64,000 nt of DNA from Pythium myriotylum (GCA_023091665.1 JALJCQ010000001.1:3038001-3102000); one strand, 5' to 3'. Shown: positions 31,809 to 44,418, numbered from the stretch's first letter. Program-made: numbers and translations. Notes: generated by a model from the letters alone, not told the origin.

Positions 31809-34229
31809 TTACTTCCTTGATGTCTTCTTGTTTCTTCCTGTGTCGATCCACTCGTCGCGAGACGTAATTCCCAGGAGGTCGCAGAGCTTGACGAATTTCT
31901 GAGGGGCGATTGCCTTGGTCAGCACATCCGCTGCCATCTCTGTGGTAGGACAATATTCCAATTGAATATATCCTCCTTGGTTTCGTTCTTGAACGAAGAA
32001 GAACCGGATATCGATGTGTTTGCATCGTCCGTGATGCTCAGGATTTATCGCAACTTTGATGGTTGACTGATTGTCCTCGTATATCACCGTTCCATGCGTT
32101 TGTTTGAAGCCAAGTTCTTCAAGTAGTGATCGCAGGTACAGTACTTCTTGAACTGTACTCGACAATGCCACGTACTCAGCCTCCGTAGTTGATAGCGTCA
32201 CGAGTTTCTGGAGTGAGCTCCGCCATGAGATGGGGGAGGTTCCGAAGAGGTACGTGACGAACCCTGAAACCGATTGTTTTGTGTCCGCACAGTTACCATA
32301 GTCTGCGTCGCTGTAAGCCGATAATATATCGTCCATGTTGTGCTCGTTGATGTTGTTCCTTCCCAGCACAATCCCATACTGGCGCGTCCCGTTTAGATAC
32401 TTCAGCCCTCTTTGTACAGCTCTCCAGTGAGTCATGCCTGGGCTTTTCAAGTACCTGCTAACCTGACGAACGAGGCCAGCGAGATCTGGCCTTGTTCCCA
32501 TCATCAGGTACATGAAGCTTCCCACTGCTTCACGATATGGGATGCTGTTCATCTCGTCCATCTCCTCCTTAGTCGTTGGCATCTGCGCTGCAGATAGCTG
32601 CTGCCCCGGCTCTTGTGGCGATCACACTGGCCGACTGTCCTGCATGTTGAATCGATGTAACACCTTAGTACAGTACTGCTCTTGGTGGAGAAAGAGACTC
32701 CGCCGATTGCGGTCTCTTTCGATGTGCCACCCCAGCAAGTACTTCACCGGTCCCATGTCCGACATTTGAAACCGTTTCTTGAGTGAGTCCTTGAAGTCCT
32801 GCACCAATCGCAGGGGACTTCCCATGATCATGAGATCATCAACATAGACGCTGACTACACAAGTCCCATCATGTGTAGTCTTGATGAAGACACAATAGTC
32901 TTTCACCAATCGTCTGAATCCGCATTCGATCATGAACTCTTGAAATGTGTGATACCAGACACGCGGTGCCTGCTTGAGTCCGTAAAGACTCTTCTCGAGT
33001 TTGCACACCAAGTGCTCTTGCCCTTTTCGTACGTAGCCTTCTGGCTGCTGCATATATATCTCCTCGTCTAGATAGCCATTGAGGAACGCAGTCTTCACGT
33101 CCATCTGCTCGATCTCCCAGTCGAGTGCGGCTGCGATGGCCAGTAGAAGTCGTAAGACTTCCATGCGCACAACTGGAGAAAATATCTCGTTGTAGTCGAT
33201 TCCATATCTCTGTTGGAATCCTTTGATGACTAATCGCGCTTTGAATCTGTCGATGGATCCATCAGCTGTCCTCTTGATCACAAAGACCCAGCGGTTTCTC
33301 AATGCTTTCCGCCCGATTGGCAGTGGCACGAGTCTCCATGTCTTATTCTCGATCAATGATTCGTATTCGCTGTCAGTGGCCCGATTCCACTCACGCGCGT
33401 ACTCTGAGTTCATCGCCTCGCGATAACTCCGTGGCTCTTCCACGAATTTGATGGCTAGCATCGCATATATGAACGTCTCCCCCTCTGGATCGTTCTTCTC
33501 ATCCACTGGTGAGATGTTTTGAGCACTGGCATCGATACCATGCCGAAGTGGATGTTCGAATATTTGAGCTAAGTCTGTGTCCGATTGACAAGACTGCTTG
33601 GTTTCTGTCCGATTGACTAGGCTTAATTGGGACTCCCATGTCCTGTTCGCCAATCTTTGTTGTCTTCGCCGTTTCTTGGATGTTCTTAGTTCATCGTTCC
33701 CTTCGCCTTCCCATGGAGCCGCGACCTCTGAGTGTGCGATCAAGGCTGATGTTGCCAGAATCGCCGGTACGCTATCAGGACACAGCCTTGTTTTGACCTT
33801 GGACGGCATGACTACCGGCGCTTGATGGCTATCCGCCGATCGGTTGTCCTCATGTGTGCTGGTCAATCCAGGGTTGGTTACTGAGAATATCCCCGCCCTC
33901 GTCTTCTTGATTATATGCTCGATAGAGTCGAAGTACTCCAGTGTACTTCGCTCTCGGTCCACCAGCGCCCTCGCGCTCAGAGCAATGTCTGGTCCTCTGT
34001 ACGGTGGATGACCATGCTCCTCATGGTCTTCATCAGCGAAACGCACTTGCTTTCGGTAGGGCGTCCCTCCAAACCGAACTCGCGCAAGTTCCTCTAGCGG
34101 ATCGTACTGATTCTTTTTGAGGATGGGCCGTGCCGCCTTCTGAGATGCTGCCCCTATTGCAGGTCTCTCTGCGGTTGATTCGGCCGTCCGCCCTCTTGGC
34201 GCCCTCAACTTCCCATGCACCGATCGCAT
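31809..34229 (-). pseudogene. Copia pol: reverse transcriptase and RNase H, with internal stop
   Basis: Reading leftward from 34229, the frame gives a linker, then an RVT_2-type reverse transcriptase (RNRWVFVIKRTADGSIDRFK, QMDVKTAFLNG, SLYGLKQAPRVWY, catalytic YVDDLMIMG). An in-frame TGA at 32622-32624 interrupts it just before the connection to RNase H. Beyond it, in the same frame, are GSFMYLMMGTRPDLAG, AYSDADYGNC and STTEAEYVAL, the copia RNase H motifs, ending at 31809. Only one nonsense codon separates the two parts. The start at 34229 is merely the first ATG after a stop; the natural polyprotein frame enters from the array side in another frame. Confidence 0.9.
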
Positions 34230-34310
34230 GTCGAGTTCGTCGACCAGTCACCCTTTGGCTCCCGGCCATTGCCTGCTGGTCTTCGACGATGCCATCCAAT
34301 TGATGGACTT

Positions 34311-37300
34311 GCCTCCTTGAGACTTCGTCTCCCCGTTGAGACTCTTCTCTGGGAGCCTTCCCTCCAATTGGCGTGTCCCCGCTTCGCCTCTGCGACGGGA
34401 CCTGTTCACCGACATTGCCGCGAACGTTCTCTGGCAACTCCGATATCACCTTCTCGGAACGTTCGTCTACTCGACTCTCGTCGTCGTCGTCGTCGCCCGA
34501 CTCCATCCTATTGATGGTGTCGAGGTCGGACTGGCTTAGAGCCGGTTGCTCTTCAGCCACTGCGCACTGGTTGCACCCGCAGCGCGTCTGCTCGCCGGTG
34601 TACTTGCGCAGGATCTCGGGCGGGAAGCGCGTTGGTTTGTTCTCGATGAACACCACGTCTTTCGCCCGTATCACCTCCCATTGGTGACGTGATCTGCCCT
34701 TCTTCTGCGCCTTCAATGACCACAGCGTCCTGTTGACGCTTCGGATTGAGCCATCATTATTTGATGTGGTTGCTTCCGAAATATCCACATCAGTTGGCTC
34801 AGCCGTTGGTGGTTTAGTGTCGGCAACCAAGGACGCCGATTGGCCTGGTTCAGGTTCACCGTTGTGAGCTCCGACCAACTCGTCCACCCTTTTGTTTCTC
34901 GGTGCTCGCCGATTGCGAGCCCAATTTTGGTTGAAGAAAATGGTGGGATTCATCCCTAGTAGTGCGCCAACTCTGTGTCGACTGAGGGGGCGATCGCTTC
35001 TTGCCTCCTTGAGACTTCGTCTCCCCGTTGAGACTCTTCTCTGGGAGCCTTCCCTCCAATTGGCGTGTCCCCGCTTCGCCTCTGCGACGGGACCTGTTCA
35101 CCGACATTGCCGCGAACGTTCTCTGGCAACTCCGATATCACCTTCTCGGAACGTTCGTCTACTCGACTCTCGTCGTCGTCGTCGTCGCCCGACTCCATCC
35201 TATTGATGGTGTCGAGGTCGGACTGGCTTAGAGCCGGTTGCTCTTCAGCCACTGCGCACTGGTTGCACCCGCAGCGCGTCTGCTCGCCGGTGTACTTGCG
35301 CAGGATCTCGGGCGGGAAGCGCGTTGGTTTGTTCTCGATGAACACCACGTCTTTCGCCCGTATCACCTCCCATTGGTGACGTGATCTGCCCTTCTTCTGC
35401 GCCTTCAATGACCACAGCGTCCTGTTGACGCTTCGGATTGAGCCATCATTATTTGATGTGGTTGCTTCCGAAATATCCACATCAGTTGGCTCAGCCGTTG
35501 GTGGTTTAGTGTCGGCAACCAAGGACGCCGATTGGCCTGGTTCAGGTTCACCGTTGTGAGCTCCGACCAACTCGTCCACCCTTTTGTTTCTCGGTGCTCG
35601 CCGATTGCGAGCCCAATTTTGGTTGAAGAAAATGGTGGGATTCATCCCTAGTAGTGCGCCAACTCTGTGTCGACTGAGGGGGCGATCGCTTCTTGCCTCC
35701 TTGAGACTTCGTCTCCCCGTTGAGACTCTTCTCTGGGAGCCTTCCCTCCAATTGGCGTGTCCCCGCTTCGCCTCTGCGACGGGACCTGTTCACCGACATT
35801 GCCGCGAACGTTCTCTGGCAACTCCGATATCACCTTCTCGGAACGTTCGTCTACTCGACTCTCGTCGTCGTCGTCGTCGCCCGACTCCATCCTATTGATG
35901 GTGTCGAGGTCGGACTGGCTTAGAGCCGGTTGCTCTTCAGCCACTGCGCACTGGTTGCACCCGCAGCGCGTCTGCTCGCCGGTGTACTTGCGCAGGATCT
36001 CGGGCGGGAAGCGCGTTGGTTTGTTCTCGATGAACACCACGTCTTTCGCCCGTATCACCTCCCATTGGTGACGTGATCTGCCCTTCTTCTGCGCCTTCAA
36101 TGACCACAGCGTCCTGTTGACGCTTCGGATTGAGCCATCATTATTTGATGTGGTTGCTTCCGAAATATCCACATCAGTTGGCTCAGCCGTTGGTGGTTTA
36201 GTGTCGGCAACCAAGGACGCCGATTGGCCTGGTTCAGGTTCACCGTTGTGAGCTCCGACCAACTCGTCCACCCTTTTGTTTCTCGGTGCTCGCCGATTGC
36301 GAGCCCAATTTTGGTTGAAGAAAATGGTGGGATTCATCCCTAGTAGTGCGCCAACTCTGTGTCGACTGAGGGGGCGATCGCTTCTTGCCTCCTTGAGACT
36401 TCGTCTCCCCGTTGAGACTCTTCTCTGGGAGCCTTCCCTCCAATTGGCGTGTCCCCGCTTCGCCTCTGCGACGGGACCTGTTCACCGACATTGCCGCGAA
36501 CGTTCTCTGGCAACTCCGATATCACCTTCTCGGAACGTTCGTCTACTCGACTCTCGTCGTCGTCGTCGTCGCCCGACTCCATCCTATTGATGGTGTCGAG
36601 GTCGGACTGGCTTAGAGCCGGTTGCTCTTCAGCCACTGCGCACTGGTTGCACCCGCAGCGCGTCTGCTCGCCGGTGTACTTGCGCAGGATCTCGGGCGGG
36701 AAGCGCGTTGGTTTGTTCTCGATGAACACCACGTCTTTCGCCCGTATCACCTCCCATTGGTGACGTGATCTGCCCTTCTTCTGCGCCTTCAATGACCACA
36801 GCGTCCTGTTGACGCTTCGGATTGAGCCATCATTATTTGATGTGGTTGCTTCCGAAATATCCACATCAGTTGGCTCAGCCGTTGGTGGTTTAGTGTCGGC
36901 AACCAAGGACGCCGATTGGCCTGGTTCAGGTTCACCGTTGTGAGCTCCGACCAACTCGTCCACCCTTTTGTTTCTCGGTGCTCGCCGATTGCGAGCCCAA
37001 TTTTGGTTGAAGAAAATGGTGGGATTCATCCCTAGTAGTGCGCCAACTCTGTGTCGACTGAGGGGGCGATCGCTTCTTGCCTCCTTGAGACTTCGTCTCC
37101 CCGTTGAGACTCTTCTCTGGGAGCCTTCCCTCCAATTGGCGTGTCCCCGCTTCGCCTCTGCGACGGGACCTGTTCACCGACATTGCCGCGAACGTTCTCT
37201 GGCAACTCCGATATCACCTTCTCGGAACGTTCGTCTACTCGACTCTCGTCGTCGTCGTCGTCGCCCGACTCCATCCTATTGATGGTGTCGAGGTCGGACT

Positions 37301-40300
37301 GGCTTAGAGCCGGTTGCTCTTCAGCCACTGCGCACTGGTTGCACCCGCAGCGCGTCTGCTCGCCGGTGTACTTGCGCAGGATCTCGGGCGGGAAGCGCGT
37401 TGGTTTGTTCTCGATGAACACCACGTCTTTCGCCCGTATCACCTCCCATTGGTGACGTGATCTGCCCTTCTTCTGCGCCTTCAATGACCACAGCGTCCTG
37501 TTGACGCTTCGGATTGAGCCATCATTATTTGATGTGGTTGCTTCCGAAATATCCACATCAGTTGGCTCAGCCGTTGGTGGTTTAGTGTCGGCAACCAAGG
37601 ACGCCGATTGGCCTGGTTCAGGTTCACCGTTGTGAGCTCCGACCAACTCGTCCACCCTTTTGTTTCTCGGTGCTCGCCGATTGCGAGCCCAATTTTGGTT
37701 GAAGAAAATGGTGGGATTCATCCCTAGTAGTGCGCCAACTCTGTGTCGACTGAGGGGGCGATCGCTTCTTGCCTCCTTGAGACTTCGTCTCCCCGTTGAG
37801 ACTCTTCTCTGGGAGCCTTCCCTCCAATTGGCGTGTCCCCGCTTCGCCTCTGCGACGGGACCTGTTCACCGACATTGCCGCGAACGTTCTCTGGCAACTC
37901 CGATATCACCTTCTCGGAACGTTCGTCTACTCGACTCTCGTCGTCGTCGTCGTCGCCCGACTCCATCCTATTGATGGTGTCGAGGTCGGACTGGCTTAGA
38001 GCCGGTTGCTCTTCAGCCACTGCGCACTGGTTGCACCCGCAGCGCGTCTGCTCGCCGGTGTACTTGCGCAGGATCTCGGGCGGGAAGCGCGTTGGTTTGT
38101 TCTCGATGAACACCACGTCTTTCGCCCGTATCACCTCCCATTGGTGACGTGATCTGCCCTTCTTCTGCGCCTTCAATGACCACAGCGTCCTGTTGACGCT
38201 TCGGATTGAGCCATCATTATTTGATGTGGTTGCTTCCGAAATATCCACATCAGTTGGCTCAGCCGTTGGTGGTTTAGTGTCGGCAACCAAGGACGCCGAT
38301 TGGCCTGGTTCAGGTTCACCGTTGTGAGCTCCGACCAACTCGTCCACCCTTTTGTTTCTCGGTGCTCGCCGATTGCGAGCCCAATTTTGGTTGAAGAAAA
38401 TGGTGGGATTCATCCCTAGTAGTGCGCCAACTCTGTGTCGACTGAGGGGGCGATCGCTTCTTGCCTCCTTGAGACTTCGTCTCCCCGTTGAGACTCTTCT
38501 CTGGGAGCCTTCCCTCCAATTGGCGTGTCCCCGCTTCGCCTCTGCGACGGGACCTGTTCACCGACATTGCCGCGAACGTTCTCTGGCAACTCCGATATCA
38601 CCTTCTCGGAACGTTCGTCTACTCGACTCTCGTCGTCGTCGTCGTCGCCCGACTCCATCCTATTGATGGTGTCGAGGTCGGACTGGCTTAGAGCCGGTTG
38701 CTCTTCAGCCACTGCGCACTGGTTGCACCCGCAGCGCGTCTGCTCGCCGGTGTACTTGCGCAGGATCTCGGGCGGGAAGCGCGTTGGTTTGTTCTCGATG
38801 AACACCACGTCTTTCGCCCGTATCACCTCCCATTGGTGACGTGATCTGCCCTTCTTCTGCGCCTTCAATGACCACAGCGTCCTGTTGACGCTTCGGATTG
38901 AGCCATCATTATTTGATGTGGTTGCTTCCGAAATATCCACATCAGTTGGCTCAGCCGTTGGTGGTTTAGTGTCGGCAACCAAGGACGCCGATTGGCCTGG
39001 TTCAGGTTCACCGTTGTGAGCTCCGACCAACTCGTCCACCCTTTTGTTTCTCGGTGCTCGCCGATTGCGAGCCCAATTTTGGTTGAAGAAAATGGTGGGA
39101 TTCATCCCTAGTAGTGCGCCAACTCTGTGTCGACTGAGGGGGCGATCGCTTCTTGCCTCCTTGAGACTTCGTCTCCCCGTTGAGACTCTTCTCTGGGAGC
39201 CTTCCCTCCAATTGGCGTGTCCCCGCTTCGCCTCTGCGACGGGACCTGTTCACCGACATTGCCGCGAACGTTCTCTGGCAACTCCGATATCACCTTCTCG
39301 GAACGTTCGTCTACTCGACTCTCGTCGTCGTCGTCGTCGCCCGACTCCATCCTATTGATGGTGTCGAGGTCGGACTGGCTTAGAGCCGGTTGCTCTTCAG
39401 CCACTGCGCACTGGTTGCACCCGCAGCGCGTCTGCTCGCCGGTGTACTTGCGCAGGATCTCGGGCGGGAAGCGCGTTGGTTTGTTCTCGATGAACACCAC
39501 GTCTTTCGCCCGTATCACCTCCCATTGGTGACGTGATCTGCCCTTCTTCTGCGCCTTCAATGACCACAGCGTCCTGTTGACGCTTCGGATTGAGCCATCA
39601 TTATTTGATGTGGTTGCTTCCGAAATATCCACATCAGTTGGCTCAGCCGTTGGTGGTTTAGTGTCGGCAACCAAGGACGCCGATTGGCCTGGTTCAGGTT
39701 CACCGTTGTGAGCTCCGACCAACTCGTCCACCCTTTTGTTTCTCGGTGCTCGCCGATTGCGAGCCCAATTTTGGTTGAAGAAAATGGTGGGATTCATCCC
39801 TAGTAGTGCGCCAACTCTGTGTCGACTGAGGGGGCGATCGCTTCTTGCCTCCTTGAGACTTCGTCTCCCCGTTGAGACTCTTCTCTGGGAGCCTTCCCTC
39901 CAATTGGCGTGTCCCCGCTTCGCCTCTGCGACGGGACCTGTTCACCGACATTGCCGCGAACGTTCTCTGGCAACTCCGATATCACCTTCTCGGAACGTTC
40001 GTCTACTCGACTCTCGTCGTCGTCGTCGTCGCCCGACTCCATCCTATTGATGGTGTCGAGGTCGGACTGGCTTAGAGCCGGTTGCTCTTCAGCCACTGCG
40101 CACTGGTTGCACCCGCAGCGCGTCTGCTCGCCGGTGTACTTGCGCAGGATCTCGGGCGGGAAGCGCGTTGGTTTGTTCTCGATGAACACCACGTCTTTCG
40201 CCCGTATCACCTCCCATTGGTGACGTGATCTGCCCTTCTTCTGCGCCTTCAATGACCACAGCGTCCTGTTGACGCTTCGGATTGAGCCATCATTATTTGA

Positions 40301-42614
40301 TGTGGTTGCTTCCGAAATATCCACATCAGTTGGCTCAGCCGTTGGTGGTTTAGTGTCGGCAACCAAGGACGCCGATTGGCCTGGTTCAGGTTCACCGTTG
40401 TGAGCTCCGACCAACTCGTCCACCCTTTTGTTTCTCGGTGCTCGCCGATTGCGAGCCCAATTTTGGTTGAAGAAAATGGTGGGATTCATCCCTAGTAGTG
40501 CGCCAACTCTGTGTCGACTGAGGGGGCGATCGCTTCTTGCCTCCTTGAGACTTCGTCTCCCCGTTGAGACTCTTCTCTGGGAGCCTTCCCTCCAATTGGC
40601 GTGTCCCCGCTTCGCCTCTGCGACGGGACCTGTTCACCGACATTGCCGCGAACGTTCTCTGGCAACTCCGATATCACCTTCTCGGAACGTTCGTCTACTC
40701 GACTCTCGTCGTCGTCGTCGTCGCCCGACTCCATCCTATTGATGGTGTCGAGGTCGGACTGGCTTAGAGCCGGTTGCTCTTCAGCCACTGCGCACTGGTT
40801 GCACCCGCAGCGCGTCTGCTCGCCGGTGTACTTGCGCAGGATCTCGGGCGGGAAGCGCGTTGGTTTGTTCTCGATGAACACCACGTCTTTCGCCCGTATC
40901 ACCTCCCATTGGTGACGTGATCTGCCCTTCTTCTGCGCCTTCAATGACCACAGCGTCCTGTTGACGCTTCGGATTGAGCCATCATTATTTGATGTGGTTG
41001 CTTCCGAAATATCCACATCAGTTGGCTCAGCCGTTGGTGGTTTAGTGTCGGCAACCAAGGACGCCGATTGGCCTGGTTCAGGTTCACCGTTGTGAGCTCC
41101 GACCAACTCGTCCACCCTTTTGTTTCTCGGTGCTCGCCGATTGCGAGCCCAATTTTGGTTGAAGAAAATGGTGGGATTCATCCCTAGTAGTGCGCCAACT
41201 CTGTGTCGACTGAGGGGGCGATCGCTTCTTGCCTCCTTGAGACTTCGTCTCCCCGTTGAGACTCTTCTCTGGGAGCCTTCCCTCCAATTGGCGTGTCCCC
41301 GCTTCGCCTCTGCGACGGGACCTGTTCACCGACATTGCCGCGAACGTTCTCTGGCAACTCCGATATCACCTTCTCGGAACGTTCGTCTACTCGACTCTCG
41401 TCGTCGTCGTCGTCGCCCGACTCCATCCTATTGATGGTGTCGAGGTCGGACTGGCTTAGAGCCGGTTGCTCTTCAGCCACTGCGCACTGGTTGCACCCGC
41501 AGCGCGTCTGCTCGCCGGTGTACTTGCGCAGGATCTCGGGCGGGAAGCGCGTTGGTTTGTTCTCGATGAACACCACGTCTTTCGCCCGTATCACCTCCCA
41601 TTGGTGACGTGATCTGCCCTTCTTCTGCGCCTTCAATGACCACAGCGTCCTGTTGACGCTTCGGATTGAGCCATCATTATTTGATGTGGTTGCTTCCGAA
41701 ATATCCACATCAGTTGGCTCAGCCGTTGGTGGTTTAGTGTCGGCAACCAAGGACGCCGATTGGCCTGGTTCAGGTTCACCGTTGTGAGCTCCGACCAACT
41801 CGTCCACCCTTTTGTTTCTCGGTGCTCGCCGATTGCGAGCCCAATTTTGGTTGAAGAAAATGGTGGGATTCATCCCTAGTAGTGCGCCAACTCTGTGTCG
41901 ACTGAGGGGGCGATCGCTTCTTGCCTCCTTGAGACTTCGTCTCCCCGTTGAGACTCTTCTCTGGGAGCCTTCCCTCCAATTGGCGTGTCCCCGCTTCGCC
42001 TCTGCGACGGGACCTGTTCACCGACATTGCCGCGAACGTTCTCTGGCAACTCCGATATCACCTTCTCGGAACGTTCGTCTACTCGACTCTCGTCGTCGTC
42101 GTCGTCGCCCGACTCCATCCTATTGATGGTGTCGAGGTCGGACTGGCTTAGAGCCGGTTGCTCTTCAGCCACTGCGCACTGGTTGCACCCGCAGCGCGTC
42201 TGCTCGCCGGTGTACTTGCGCAGGATCTCGGGCGGGAAGCGCGTTGGTTTGTTCTCGATGAACACCACGTCTTTCGCCCGTATCACCTCCCATTGGTGAC
42301 GTGATCTGCCCTTCTTCTGCGCCTTCAATGACCACAGCGTCCTGTTGACGCTTCGGATTGAGCCATCATTATTTGATGTGGTTGCTTCCGAAATATCCAC
42401 ATCAGTTGGCTCAGCCGTTGGTGGTTTAGTGTCGGCAACCAAGGACGCCGATTGGCCTGGTTCAGGTTCACCGTTGTGAGCTCCGACCAACTCGTCCACC
42501 CTTTTGTTTCTCGGTGCTCGCCGATTGCGAGCCCAATTTTGGTTGAAGAAAATGGTGGGATTCATCCCTAGTAGTGCGCCAACTCTGTGTCGACTGAGGG
42601 GGCGATCGCTTCTT
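34311..42614. repeat. Tandem array, exactly 12 copies of a 692-bp unit
   Basis: The unit beginning GCCTCCTTGAGACTTCG recurs every 692 bp from 34311; 12 x 692 = 8304 bp ends precisely at 42614. Every copy appears identical. The left flank and the last unit both end in CTT, a 3-bp microhomology at the array borders. Each unit carries a minus-strand 229-codon ORF whose RHQWEVIRAKDVVFIE block resembles the 'RDVVF' end of copia integrases, followed by an acidic linker. 692 is not a multiple of three, so the frame rotates from copy to copy and each ORF stops 2 bp before the next ATG. Confidence 0.97.
34956..35645 (-). CDS. Array-unit ORF (integrase-tail/linker derivative), representative copy
   Basis: A 229-residue ORF starting at 35645 (MNPTIFFNQNWARN) and ending at 34956. 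The same ORF recurs with starts at 36337, 37029, 37721, 38413, 39105, 39797, 40489, 41181 and 41873. Copies at 34953 and 42565 are the array's ends and continue into pol-side and gag-side sequence. The product is hydrophilic: basic start, middle block WSLKAQKKGRSRHQWEVIRA then KDVVFIE, a CGCNQC cysteine motif and an acidic run (GDDDDDESR). It lacks any catalytic residue set. Translation as separate proteins is possible but unproven; it may be only a relic of the polyprotein. Confidence 0.5.
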   Translation of the reverse strand: MNPTIFFNQNWARNRRAPRNKRVDELVGAHNGEPEPGQSASLVADTKPPTAEPTDVDISEATTSNNDGSIRSVNRTLWSLKAQKKGRSRHQWEVIRAKDVVFIENKPTRFPPEILRKYTGEQTRCGCNQCAVAEEQPALSQSDLDTINRMESGDDDDDESRVDERSEKVISELPENVRGNVGEQVPSQRRSGDTPIGGKAPREESQRGDEVSRRQEAIAPSVDTELAHY

Positions 42615-44414
42615 CGCATCGTACCTCTCGTGGTCGTGAGCACGACTTGTGCGATGAGCCTCACTGGCTCTGCGATCTCCCCGCTGTCCTTGTTGGCTAC
42701 GGTCTCTGTGGTCTCCTTCGCGCCAATCGCGTTCATGGGATCCACTACCGTATACGCCACCAGCGGAACCCCGATTGTTCTGCTGAGCGTGGGAGTATTG
42801 ACCATCAGCCCAATGATTACGCTGTTCGTAATGACGTTCCTGATCTCTGGGGGTGTATGCCTCACTGGGTCCGTAACGGCGGAGGTCGTCCGGTTTCCCT
42901 TGTTGAGGTCCCCGCAAGATATCAGTTGGTCGAGGTTGCACTGGCCAATTGCCGTGTCCTCTCCAACCAAAATCAGGAGTGTTGAAGTTGGGACTCGGAT
43001 GCGAAACGCCCAATTCGCCCAAATGGTCACTTCGCCTTGGTCCTGGTTCTTGCGCTCGAGCAAAAAGCGCAAGCTGAGTTCTCTCATCTTTCGGTGAGAA
43101 TGATGATCTCCCGTCCGGAGATCGAGATCTTCTCGGAGATCCGTAGCGTCTCCCGCGTTCACGACTCCGATTGTCGCGATTACGCTCTGGGGATCGACTA
43201 CGACCTCGTGATCGCGCGTAATCACGCTGTTCGCGCGGTGGTGAGTGACCGCGAGCCTGGCGCGGATCGTCGTTTCCATAACGGCGACCTTCACGCTGAA
43301 GTTTCTGCGCAACCTCTGCGGCAGACTTCGCGGCTGCGTCCCTGATCAGGGCGTCCAATTCGTCCCGAGTCAGTGTCACTTTGTTAGGAGTAGACTTCAG
43401 AGACCTTTTCTCTTTGTCCTTTCTGGCTTTCTCGGCGTCCCTCACCGCCTTCTCCTCGCGCCACTTTTCCACATTCGCTTGCCGCTTTGCTTTGTCCTCT
43501 TGAGAAAGCTGCGAGCACTCCAGCGCAGTGTGGCCTTGAAGGTGGCACACAAAGCAACCCCGCTTGGGTTTTTTGTTTGACGAGGGCGGCCCACCACCGA
43601 TTGTGGTTGCCGCAAGAGCCGTCTCCTTTTTCGGTGTAGTTGAATTAATTTCAACCTTTTGTCTTTCGACTAATGATCGCAGCACCGAGTACTGTAGCAC
43701 TGTCTCTTGGCCGTACCAGGATTGGATGCGACCGCCCCATTCGGTCGGCAACTTCTCCCGTAGCATCATAGACCACGCCTTATCAGAGTGCTTGTTGCCA
43801 GTGACCGACTCGTAACGATTTACGAGGACGTCAAACTTGGCAACAAAGACGGCCGGGTCGTCCCCCAACTTCATTTTGAAATTGCTTAATTCATGCTGCA
43901 GAGCAGCATGATCAAGTGCATCGTCCTTTCCATAGCGATCGTTAAGTAATTTCCAAGCGTCAAATGGCCGTTTGCCATTAACTAATATATGGAGATCACT
44001 CGCGAGGCACTCCCGGATTATGTAGGCCACCCTACTCATCTCCTGGAGCGCGGCGACCGAGATCACGCGCGCACCGTCCGATTGACGGCGGCCGTGCTGG
44101 TCTTCGCGTTGAAGACGGACTTCACCGTCCTCCTCGTCGCCCTTTTCCTCCCCGAACCCCCCTCCTGCTCGAGCACCACCGATAGTGCTCGGCGGAACGA
44201 CAGGGGCCTCCGCCGCGCGGATCGGGGGATGGCCGATTCCATCCCGAAGAATGAACGTCTGGGTCCCGTCGTAATCCTCAAGTTTGAGGTAGCCGATGAG
44301 CGGCGGCGACAGGGACTGCAGGTAAAGCTCGATTGTGTCCCTGGCTTCCGGCCATTGGTCGGAGTCGCCAGCGAACTTGATGTTCGGGACCTTATCGGGG
44401 TAGCTTGGGCTCAT
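42468..44414 (-). CDS. Copia Gag polyprotein
   Basis: A 648-residue frame with ATG at 44414, only five bases inside the 5' LTR boundary and within the primer-binding site. The N-terminal 270 residues have the UBN2-type copia Gag layout (FDAWKLLNDRYGK, LQHELSNFKMKLGD, FVAKFDVLVNRYE). A CCHC zinc knuckle (CFVCHLQGHTALEC) follows near residue 290. Next comes a Lys/Glu-rich segment and a long Arg/Ser/Asp-rich, disordered, probably RNA-binding tail. The frame runs about 150 bp into the first array unit and stops at 42468, so the normal Gag-protease junction has been replaced by the array boundary at 42614. Confidence 0.88.
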   Translation of the reverse strand: MSPSYPDKVPNIKFAGDSDQWPEARDTIELYLQSLSPPLIGYLKLEDYDGTQTFILRDGIGHPPIRAAEAPVVPPSTIGGARAGGGFGEEKGDEEDGEVRLQREDQHGRRQSDGARVISVAALQEMSRVAYIIRECLASDLHILVNGKRPFDAWKLLNDRYGKDDALDHAALQHELSNFKMKLGDDPAVFVAKFDVLVNRYESVTGNKHSDKAWSMMLREKLPTEWGGRIQSWYGQETVLQYSVLRSLVERQKVEINSTTPKKETALAATTIGGGPPSSNKKPKRGCFVCHLQGHTALECSQLSQEDKAKRQANVEKWREEKAVRDAEKARKDKEKRSLKSTPNKVTLTRDELDALIRDAAAKSAAEVAQKLQREGRRYGNDDPRQARGHSPPREQRDYARSRGRSRSPERNRDNRSRERGRRYGSPRRSRSPDGRSSFSPKDERTQLALFARAQEPGPRRSDHLGELGVSHPSPNFNTPDFGWRGHGNWPVQPRPTDILRGPQQGKPDDLRRYGPSEAYTPRDQERHYEQRNHWADGQYSHAQQNNRGSAGGVYGSGSHERDWREGDHRDRSQQGQRGDRRASEAHRTSRAHDHERYDAKKRSPPQSTQSWRTTRDESHHFLQPKLGSQSASTEKQKGGRVGRSSQR

Positions 44415-44418
44415 AACC
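44401..44418 (-). promoter_or_regulatory. Primer-binding site, initiator tRNA-Met anticodon-loop type
   Basis: The plus strand next to the 5' LTR reads TTGGGCTCATAACC. The 13 bases TGGGCTCATAACC are those expected in the anticodon stem-loop of eukaryotic initiator tRNA-Met (CAT anticodon). The element's own strand is therefore complementary to an internal tRNA region, as in half-tRNA priming of Drosophila copia and yeast Ty5, not to a tRNA 3' end. The complement of the anticodon is the gag ATG at 44414-44412. Confidence 0.7.

Noticed and set aside
34336..42299. Repeated plus-strand ORFs of 67 and 104 codons in the array
   Set aside because: Antisense shadows of the unit with no protein features.
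34311..42614. CRISPR array or satellite-type repeat
   Set aside because: Units are 692 bp, directly adjacent without spacers, and lie within a retrotransposon.
41876..43312. 478-codon minus-strand ORF overlapping gag
   Set aside because: Its first half is gag read in another frame; only the end is the array-unit ORF.
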